A stretch of 6,367 bases of DNA, from NCBI GenBank assembly GCA_011371465.1, contig DRQL01000271.1:1-6367 (forward strand), given 5' to 3'. Below the pieces are notes generated by a model. It saw only the letters and a list, made by a program, of their open reading frames with translations, was not told where the DNA came from and made no database searches. Shown in pieces: positions 1 to 6,367 of this stretch (the stretch's first letter is position 1; the number at the start of each line of letters is the position of its first letter). Origin of the DNA: Gammaproteobacteria bacterium. GTDB lineage: Bacteria > Pseudomonadota > Gammaproteobacteria > DSM-19610. Made by a program: the position numbers and the translations under genes.

Positions 1-1127
1 CACAGGTGAAGATTGCCGTCACTGTCCAGGTAGCCACTGTCGGAACTGGTGAAACAGCCCGCGCCATTGCCGTTGTCATGGGCATCTTCGTCATGACAGT
101 AGCCCTGCATCAACATGGGGCCACGGATACGAATGCGGCCACGACCCGTAACAATCTGCCCCTGCCGGTCGACGATATCGATCCGGCAACCGCGCACCGG
201 TCTGCCCACCGTGCCGGGCGTCCAGCCGGCATCGAGCCTGTGCAGCGTGACGTGTGAGGCGGTTTCGCTCATGCCCCAGGTCACACTCAGGGGCCAGCCG
301 TGCGCCAGGGCCTGTTGCGCCAGCCTGGCGGGCAGCGGGCCACCACCGACCAGCACACAACGCAGGCTGGCTGGTAATTGCCGGTCACCCTGTATCGCCA
401 GCAGTTCTGCCAGCATGGCGGGTACCAGCGACAGGTGAGTGACGGCAAACCGCTGCAGGTTATGAAATACGCGTTCGGCATCGAAGTCTTCCTCGATCCG
501 CATGGCGGCGCCGGCGTGCAGACAGCGCAGCAAAATCGCGAAGCCGGCTATGTGGTGCATGGGCAGGCAGTTCAGCCAGACGTCCCGGCAGGCAAGTCCG
601 GTATGCGCCTGCGAGGCCGTAACCGAGGCGGCCAGGCTGTTAGCGCTGTGCCGGGCGACCCGCGCCTGCCCGGTACTGCCGCTGGTGGCGATAAGAAGCT
701 GGGTCCGGTCGCCGGGCAACGGCCGGGGCGGGCAGTCCGCCGCAGACGGCGCAGCCGTACCCGGGTGAGGTGAAAAACAGCGGTAGCCCGGGTAACCCGG
801 TGTACTGTCGGACAGAATCTGCCGGATCCCGCATCGCTTCAGCAGGGGCAGGAAAGAGGCTCGTTGCGCCTGCAGGGGCAGCAACGGACAACCCAGGTAC
901 ATGGCCAGCAGCGCCGCCTGGCCAAGCTGCTGTCGATCGGCGTAGACCGCCGCCAGCGGTTCGCCCGGCGCCAGGCCGGCCTGCAGGCAGTGTGCGGCCA
1001 GTTTGCGGGTCTGCAGGTACAGTGCGCGATAGCCCAGGCGGTCTTCCGCCGTGAACCATGCCGTGTGTTGCGGTCGGGTCTGCTGCGCCTGTTCCAGCCA
1101 GCTGAACAACGGATTATGCGTCGGCAT
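1..1127 (-). CDS. menE: o-succinylbenzoate-CoA ligase (MenE-like), 3' end cut by window
   Basis: This is an AMP-forming acyl-CoA ligase (ANL superfamily), most likely the menaquinone-pathway enzyme that activates o-succinylbenzoate with ATP and CoA in the cytoplasm. The minus-strand frame is open from an ATG at 1125-1127 to base 1, giving 375 codons with no stop. Visible motifs are the phosphate-binding loop TSGSTGQAR (residues 148-156), LPMHHIAGF (188-196), VGGGPLP (260-266), the adenine/catalytic motif WGMSETASH (284-292), and SDSGYLDSDGNL (362-373), which corresponds to the usual TGDxGxxDxDGxL segment. The C-terminal lid domain with its catalytic lysine lies beyond the window; MenE is usually about 450-500 residues. 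The loop ends in Arg where Lys is more common. The start overlaps the last 14 bases of the upstream methyltransferase gene and has only a weak Shine-Dalgarno, so translational coupling is likely. The family is certain. The MenE substrate is inferred from compact size and the neighbouring ubiE/menG; another small acyl-CoA ligase is possible. Confidence 0.82.
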   Translation of the reverse strand, partial: MPTHNPLFSWLEQAQQTRPQHTAWFTAEDRLGYRALYLQTRKLAAHCLQAGLAPGEPLAAVYADRQQLGQAALLAMYLGCPLLPLQAQRASFLPLLKRCGIRQILSDSTPGYPGYRCFSPHPGTAAPSAADCPPRPLPGDRTQLLIATSGSTGQARVARHSANSLAASVTASQAHTGLACRDVWLNCLPMHHIAGFAILLRCLHAGAAMRIEEDFDAERVFHNLQRFAVTHLSLVPAMLAELLAIQGDRQLPASLRCVLVGGGPLPARLAQQALAHGWPLSVTWGMSETASHVTLHRLDAGWTPGTVGRPVRGCRIDIVDRQGQIVTGRGRIRIRGPMLMQGYCHDEDAHDNGNGAGCFTSSDSGYLDSDGNLHL

Positions 1128-1851
1128 GTGCGCCGGGCCGGGTTCCGCTGTGCAGGCAGGCGATGCCGAACGACAGGTTACGGTAGCTGACCTGTTCGAA
1201 ACCGGCCTGCTCGAACAGGGTGGCCAGCTGTTGCTGGTCGGGAAAGACGCGTATCGAGTCAATCAGGTAGTGGTAGGCATCCCGGTTGCCGGACACCAGC
1301 GCGCCGAGGCGTGGGATGACCAGCCGCGAATAGGCGTTATAGAAAGGACGCAACCAGGCGGCAGGGCGGGAAAACTCGAGACACAACAGGCGGCCACCGG
1401 GCCTGAGTACGCGATGGATTTCACCCAGGGCCTGTTCGATCCGGGTGACGTTGCGAATACCGAAGGCAATGGTGACCAGGTCCATGCTGGCGTCTTCCAG
1501 CGGCAGGTCTTCCGCGCTGCCGGCCAGCCAGTTCACGGGTGTATGGCCGCGTGCACGCCCGGTCTGCATCATCTCCAGGCTGGGGTCGCATACGGTAATC
1601 CGGCGCTGTTGTCCGGCCAGCGCGCGAGCGACATCGCCGGTGCCGCCGGCAAGGTCGAGTATGTCGCCGGGCGCCGATGGTTCGGCGGCCCTGCACATGA
1701 CCCGTTTCCAGTAGCGGTGTATGCCCATGCTCATCAGGTCATTCATGAGGTCGTAGCGTGGTGCCACGCGGCTGAAGACGCTGCGGATCAGGCGTGTCCG
1801 ACTTTCCGCGTCGACGTGTTGTTTGCCAAAGGTGCGGGACAGGTCGGTCAT
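1114..1851 (-). CDS. ubiE: UbiE/MenG quinone C-methyltransferase
   Basis: This is a SAM-dependent class I methyltransferase that C-methylates demethylmenaquinone to menaquinone (MenG activity) and/or the ubiquinone precursor DDMQ (UbiE activity) at the inner membrane. From the ATG at 1849-1851 it is 245 residues, close to the 251 of E. coli UbiE. Family signatures are YDLMNDLMSMGIHRYWKR (33-50), SAM-binding motif I LDLAGGTGD (65-73), an acidic residue after strand 2 (D89), AEDLPLEDASMDLVTIAFGIRN (113-134, last residue N134), and HRVLRPGGRLLCLEFSRP (146-163). The frame extends upstream to a GTG at 1894-1896 (15 more residues), but that extension has no family resemblance and no clear Shine-Dalgarno, so the ATG is preferred. 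The gene sits 57 bases after the RatA-like gene and overlaps the menE-like gene by 14 bases. That neighbourhood favours a menaquinone role (menG), though the family is bifunctional in many proteobacteria. Confidence 0.9.
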   Translation of the reverse strand: MTDLSRTFGKQHVDAESRTRLIRSVFSRVAPRYDLMNDLMSMGIHRYWKRVMCRAAEPSAPGDILDLAGGTGDVARALAGQQRRITVCDPSLEMMQTGRARGHTPVNWLAGSAEDLPLEDASMDLVTIAFGIRNVTRIEQALGEIHRVLRPGGRLLCLEFSRPAAWLRPFYNAYSRLVIPRLGALVSGNRDAYHYLIDSIRVFPDQQQLATLFEQAGFEQVSYRNLSFGIACLHSGTRPGAHADA

Positions 1852-1908
1852 GGACGTGCAGTTTGCCAGTGTCTGCCACTGCGATACAACCGGCACGGTC
1901 TGCGTGCG

Positions 1909-2343
1909 TCAGCGCACGGAATACAGTGCATGGGCCCGCTGCTCGAACAGGCGCAGCAGTTGACCGCTACTGTGCCCCAGTGCCTGCTCCAGCGGGCGTT
2001 TTAACAGCCCGGCCCGCAATGCCAGTGTTATTTCGACACTGACCTGGCAGTGATCTTCCGGCAGTGGTGCAAAGCGCCAGTCGATAGTCATATTGCGGAA
2101 TGGACCGTCGTTGCTGGTAATGAGGATACGAGTGCAGTTTTCGAGCTGTGCCGTGGAGTGGAAGCGCAGGTCCAGCGGGCCCAGGCGGAGTTGCTGTTCG
2201 ACCTGCAATCGTGATCCGTCTGACTGCAATATGCGTGCCGAGGACCAGCCGGGCAGGAACGCCGGGTAGCTTTCGATATCGGCGACCAGCGTAAACCATT
2301 GTCTGCAGCTGTAGGGCAGGTGTTTTGAATCGGAGTGCTGCAT
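1909..2343 (-). CDS. ratA: RatA/Coq10-like START-domain protein
   Basis: This 144-residue protein belongs to the polyketide cyclase/START group that includes bacterial RatA and mitochondrial Coq10. Recognisable family segments are VADIESYPAFLPGW (20-33), GPFRNMTIDWRF (80-91) and a C-terminal amphipathic helix ending RAHALYSVR (136-144), similar in length and layout to E. coli RatA (about 145-158 residues). RatA was described in E. coli as a ribosome-association toxin; Coq10 proteins bind ubiquinone in a hydrophobic cavity and support its synthesis and electron transport. Here the gene heads an apparent operon with ubiE and a menE-like ligase rather than lying beside smpB and ratB, so a quinone-binding or chaperone role is the better inference. 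The ATG at 2341-2343 was chosen to match the family N-terminus; a GTG at 2353-2355 in the same frame adds four residues. Neither start has a strong Shine-Dalgarno. Family assignment is good, function uncertain. Confidence 0.8.
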   Translation of the reverse strand: MQHSDSKHLPYSCRQWFTLVADIESYPAFLPGWSSARILQSDGSRLQVEQQLRLGPLDLRFHSTAQLENCTRILITSNDGPFRNMTIDWRFAPLPEDHCQVSVEITLALRAGLLKRPLEQALGHSSGQLLRLFEQRAHALYSVR

Positions 2344-2382
2344 GGTCGGTGTCACTATTAAGAATCTGGTGAATTCCTGATG

Positions 2383-2413
2383 ATTATTTTTGTGCCGGGT
2401 TGATGTGTATCAA
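2383..2413 (-). promoter_or_regulatory. Possible leftward promoter for the ratA-ubiE-menE arm
   Basis: On the minus strand TTGATA (2413-2408, five of six matches to TTGACA) is followed after 19 bases by AATAAT (2388-2383, five of six matches to TATAAT). The spacing is longer than the preferred 17, so this is only a candidate. If used, transcription would start near 2376, about 30 bases before the ratA-like ATG. Its -35 lies inside the FNR-type palindrome, which would place the regulator where it usually represses rather than activates. Confidence 0.25.
2400..2413. promoter_or_regulatory. FNR/ANR-type binding site (perfect palindrome)
   Basis: TTGATGTGTATCAA matches the FNR/ANR consensus TTGATnnnnATCAA at every defined position. 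The dyad extends one base on each side (G at 2399, C at 2414). FNR-family proteins bind this sequence under low oxygen. It is in the only substantial intergenic gap of the window, between divergent genes. Its centre (2406.5) is 41.5 bases before the start predicted from the TATGAT element at 2436-2441, the classic class II activator position for the rightward hydrogenase genes. CRP-family relatives such as Dnr bind near-identical sites, so the exact regulator is not settled by the sequence. Confidence 0.82.
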
Positions 2414-2435
2414 CTAATGCTGCATTACTGAAGCA

Positions 2436-2441
2436 TATGAT
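2436..2441 (+). promoter_or_regulatory. -10 element of the hydrogenase operon promoter
   Basis: TATGAT matches TATAAT at five of six positions. The expected start is near 2448, giving a leader of about 138 bases before hyaA. There is no good -35 hexamer 17 bases upstream, as expected for a promoter activated by FNR bound at -41.5. A second candidate -10, TATACT at 2453-2458, would put the FNR site near -58, a less typical position, so it is less favoured. Confidence 0.5.
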
Positions 2442-2569
2442 TATTTATTAACTATACTGCCAATGGACAGAACAATGTAGCTCGCTACTCCCGGGCCCCT
2501 GATTGAGCGGAGGCAGGTGAGTTGTTTTATGAGTGCTGGGCACGTGCGCTGTACCAGCCGCACCAGTTC

Positions 2570-2576
2570 GGAGGAG
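2570..2576 (+). promoter_or_regulatory. Ribosome binding site fixing the hyaA start
   Basis: GGAGGAG lies 9 bases before the ATG at 2586 and supports that start over the upstream in-frame GTG (2517) and ATG (2529). The protein from 2586 also begins exactly where HyaA-type Tat signal peptides do. Confidence 0.8.
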
Positions 2577-2585
2577 AACGTTGCT

Positions 2586-3669
2586 ATGGGCATCCAGCAG
2601 ACCTTTTACGAGGCCATGCGTGAGCATGGTATTACACGTCGCAGCTTCCTGAAATTCTGCAGCCTCACGGCCGCCGGGCTGGGTCTGGGGCCGGAGTTTG
2701 CAGGCACCATCGCCCACGCGCTGGAGACCAAGCCACGCACCCCGGTGATCTGGTTGCATGGCCTGGAGTGTACCTGTTGCTCGGAATCCTTTATCCGCTC
2801 CGGTCACCCGCTGGCCGCCGACGTGATCCTGTCCATGATCTCGCTGGATTACGACGATACACTGATGGCCGCCGCCGGCCACCAGGCCGAGGAAATCCTG
2901 GATCAGACGATTGAAAAGTATGACGGTAACTTCATCCTCGCCTGCGAGGGCAACCCGCCGCTGAACGAGGATGGCATGTACTGCATCCAGGCCGGCAAGC
3001 CCTACGTGGAAAAACTGCGCCGTATGGCCAGCCACTGCAAGGCCATCATCGCCTGGGGTTCCTGCGCCTCCTGGGGTTGCGTGCAGGCCGCCCACCCGAA
3101 CCCGACGCGCGCCACCCCGATCCACAAGGTCATCACCGACAAGCCCATCATCAAGGTGCCGGGCTGTCCCCCCATAGCCGAGGTGATGACGGGCGTGATC
3201 ACCTACATGCTGACTTTCGACCGCTTCCCGGAACTGGACCGGCAGGGGCGGCCGAAGATGTTTTACGGCCAGCGCCTGCATGACAAATGCTACCGGCGGC
3301 CGCATTTCGACGCCGGCCAGTTTGTCGAGCGTTTTGATGATGAAGGTGCGCGCAAGGGTTACTGCCTGTACAAAATGGGTTGCAAGGGGCCGACTACGCG
3401 CAACGCCTGTTCCACGGTCGAGTGGAACGGCGGCCTGTCCTGGCCGGTCAAGTCCGGGCACGGCTGCCTGGGCTGTGCCGAAGACAACTTCTGGGATCGC
3501 GGTTCGTTCTACAGTTCGGTGACCAACCTCAACGTCGCAGGCCAGGTCGAATCCACCGCCAACAAGGTGGGTGGTGTACTCGCCGGTGCGGCCGCCATCG
3601 GTGTCGCGGCGCACGCAGCGGCGTCGGTGATCAGCCATTCAAAGGACAGTAACAGGGGAGGCAGCAGCC

Positions 3670-3677
<8 letters not shown>
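2586..3677 (+). CDS. hyaA: NiFe hydrogenase-1 small subunit (oxygen-tolerant type)
   Basis: This is the electron-transfer subunit of a membrane-bound, periplasm-facing H2-uptake hydrogenase (group 1, HyaA/HoxK type), 363 residues against about 372 in E. coli. A Tat signal carries TRRSFLK (17-23) and a likely cleavage after AHA (43-45). Using mature numbering (minus 45), all cluster ligands are present: proximal C17, C20, C115, C149; distal H187, C190, C215, C221; medial C230, C249, C252. The two supernumerary cysteines C19 (in ECTCCSES, 61-68) and C120 (in CASWGC, 160-165) are also present; these define the [4Fe-3S] proximal cluster associated with oxygen tolerance. Glu76 and Pro242 (mature) are conserved too. 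A hydrophobic, alanine-rich C-terminal helix (about 326-350) anchors the protein beside cytochrome b. The stop overlaps the hyaB start by 8 bases. Transcription probably depends on the FNR-type site upstream. Confidence 0.97.
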
Positions 3678-5454
<1,777 letters not shown>

Positions 5455-5489
5455 TGAGGCAGGATACCAGCAGAAGTCTGATTCATCCG

Positions 5490-5513
5490 TCATCCCGGTG
5501 CAGGCCGGCATGA
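5490..5513. repeat. Imperfect hairpin between hyaB and hyaC
   Basis: TCAT-C-CCGG and CCGG-C-ATGA form a stem of four plus four base pairs with one C-C mismatch around a six-base loop. No T-run follows, so it is not a convincing intrinsic terminator. It is in the 104-base hyaB-hyaC gap and resembles the short REP-like palindromes (TCATxCCGG...CCGGxATGA) scattered between genes in many proteobacteria. It could stabilise the upstream hyaAB mRNA or lower hyaC expression; this is inference. Confidence 0.45.
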
Positions 5514-5558
5514 TGAAAGACGAATTGATCCGCGTTTCCCTGCAGGGAGGACAGCAAC

Positions 5559-6266
5559 ATGAACAGTAATGTGGCAAGTGGCGCGCACGATCCGGCCAAC
5601 CAGAAAGCCGTGTATGTGTTCGAAGCGCCGGTGCGCCTGTGGCACTGGCTGCATACCTTCAGTTTCCTGACCCTGGCAGCGACCGGCTACCTGATCGCCA
5701 ACCCCCTGCCGTCACTGGCAGGCGAGGCCAGTGATCATTTTCTCATGGGCAATATCCGCCTGGTTCACTTCATTTCGGCCTACGTCTTTGCCATCGGGTT
5801 TGCCGTGCGCATCTACTGGGCGCTGGTGGGCAACCGCTATGCCCGTGAAATCTTCTACCTGCCGTTCTGGCGGCTGGAGTGGTGGAAAGGCCTGTTCTAC
5901 GAACTCCGTTTCTACCTGTTCCTGACGCGCAAACAGCACAAGACGCTGGGCCACAATGCCCTGGCGCAGACGGCGATGTTTTTCCTCAATACCCTGATGA
6001 CCCTGTTCATGATCGGCACCGGCTTTGCACTCTACGGACAGGGGCTGGGTGAGGGCAGCTGGGCGGACCAGGGCTTTGGCTGGATTATTCCGCTGCTGGG
6101 TGGCGGTGAGGCGACCCATAACTGGCACAACATGGGCATGTGGATCATGCTCATGTTCGTCATCATCCACATCTACATGGCGGTGCGCGCCGACATCATC
6201 GGTCGGGAAAGCAGTGTCAGCACCATCATCGGTGGCTGGCGCACCTTCAGGGATGACCAGCCCTGA
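5559..6266 (+). CDS. hyaC: Hydrogenase-1 b-type cytochrome subunit
   Basis: This is the di-heme membrane subunit that anchors the hydrogenase dimer and passes electrons from the small subunit's distal cluster to membrane quinone. Its 235 residues equal the length of E. coli HyaC, and it opens with the family motif VFEAPVRLWHW (20-30). Four membrane segments are apparent at about 30-50, 66-92, 138-161 and 189-212. Histidines placed to ligate heme include H29 or H32 (helix 1), H70 (helix 2), H187 or H190 (before and at the start of helix 4) and H204 (helix 4); the exact pairs cannot be assigned by eye. Also typical are IYWALVGNRY (85-94) and GHN (131-133). A GGAGG at 5546-5550 lies 8 bases before the ATG. 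A 104-base gap containing a hairpin separates it from hyaB, while its stop overlaps the hyaD start by one base. Confidence 0.95.
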   Translation: MNSNVASGAHDPANQKAVYVFEAPVRLWHWLHTFSFLTLAATGYLIANPLPSLAGEASDHFLMGNIRLVHFISAYVFAIGFAVRIYWALVGNRYAREIFYLPFWRLEWWKGLFYELRFYLFLTRKQHKTLGHNALAQTAMFFLNTLMTLFMIGTGFALYGQGLGEGSWADQGFGWIIPLLGGGEATHNWHNMGMWIMLMFVIIHIYMAVRADIIGRESSVSTIIGGWRTFRDDQP

Positions 6267-6367
6267 TGCTCGCGGGTATGGAAACCGATACGCTGATCCT
6301 GGGCATCGGCAATATACTCTGGGCCGATGAAGGTTTCGGTGTGCGTTGTGTCGAAGCGCTCAACGCC
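6266..6367 (+). CDS. hyaD: Hydrogenase maturation endopeptidase, 3' end cut by window
   Basis: Only the first 34 codons are present. They read ILGIGNILWADEGFGVR (11-27), the N-terminal nucleotide-fold-like strand and glycine turn of the HyaD/HybD/HupD peptidase family (M52). The Glu in WADEG is one of the residues that bind nickel in the large-subunit precursor. The enzyme cleaves the hyaB C-terminal extension after its last metal-site histidine. The ATG overlaps the hyaC stop in TGATG, which implies coupled translation; a second in-frame ATG at 6278 is a possible alternative start. Family assignment is strong despite the truncation. Confidence 0.9.
   Translation, partial: MLAGMETDTLILGIGNILWADEGFGVRCVEALNA

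Noticed and set aside
640..1059. Minus-strand open frame of 139 codons within the first kilobase
   Set aside because: It is out of frame with the continuous ligase frame that carries the TSGSTG and WGMSE motifs; its proline/arginine-rich product is typical of a shifted reading of GC-rich DNA.
1..1127. Suspicion that the ligase is a frameshifted pseudogene because several short frames cover it
   Set aside because: Codon-by-codon reading from the ATG at 1127 to base 1 gives one uninterrupted frame with motifs in the correct order; the gene is simply cut by the window edge.
1051..2004. A 317-codon open frame on the plus strand opposite ubiE and menE
   Set aside because: It spans the ends of three recognisable minus-strand genes and has no family features; it is a codon-bias shadow.
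2380..2402. Possible sigma-54 (-24/-12) promoter on the minus strand around GGCAC
   Set aside because: GGCAC is present but the matching TTGCA/T element at the required distance is missing.
2417..2436. Inverted repeat ATGCT-N10-AGCAT
   Set aside because: Five-base arms next to a promoter are not significant without conservation and match no operator I can name.
2436..2458. Possible ArcA-like box (GTTAATAAATAATCA on the minus strand)
   Set aside because: Only one half resembles the GTTA direct repeat; AT-rich promoter sequence gives such partial matches easily.
2448..3638. A 396-codon open frame on the minus strand opposite hyaA
   Set aside because: It lies antisense to a gene with complete hydrogenase motifs, its translation is rich in His, Gly and Arg without recognisable domains, and it is explained by the high GC and codon bias of hyaA.

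Overview
The window is GC-rich, densely coding DNA of proteobacterial type. The encoded proteins most resemble gammaproteobacterial ones: HyaA-, HyaB- and HyaC-type subunits close to the E. coli hydrogenase-1 pattern, a UbiE/MenG methyltransferase and a RatA/Coq10-like protein. That assignment rests on remembered family patterns, not on a search. The window has two divergent gene groups separated by a regulatory gap of about 240 bases. No RNA genes, insertion sequences, CRISPR arrays or other mobile elements were seen.

Left arm (minus strand, 2343 down to 1): a RatA/Coq10-like START-fold protein, then a UbiE/MenG quinone C-methyltransferase, then an acyl-CoA ligase of the MenE (o-succinylbenzoate-CoA ligase) type that runs off the window at position 1. 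The last two genes overlap. The arm looks like a quinone, probably menaquinone, biosynthesis operon. The ligase frame is open from 1127 to base 1 and is the real gene under roughly the first 1.1 kb.

Intergenic region (2344-2585): a perfect FNR/ANR palindrome, TTGATGTGTATCAA, at 2400-2413. A TATGAT -10 element lies downstream at the spacing that puts the palindrome at -41.5 (class II activation) of a rightward promoter. The same palindrome overlaps a possible leftward -35, so one site could control both arms.

Right arm (plus strand, 2586 to 6367): hyaA (Tat-exported small subunit), hyaB (NiFe large subunit), hyaC (membrane cytochrome b) and the start of hyaD (maturation endopeptidase), cut by the window end. 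The small subunit carries the two extra cysteines (mature positions 19 and 120) that mark the [4Fe-3S] proximal cluster of oxygen-tolerant membrane-bound group 1 hydrogenases.

Taken together, the genes suggest a periplasm-facing H2-uptake hydrogenase that passes electrons through cytochrome b to membrane quinone. Genes that may make or handle that quinone are transcribed divergently and may share low-oxygen control. The enzymes are known families. The part worth following up is the pairing of the two arms and their shared regulatory site.
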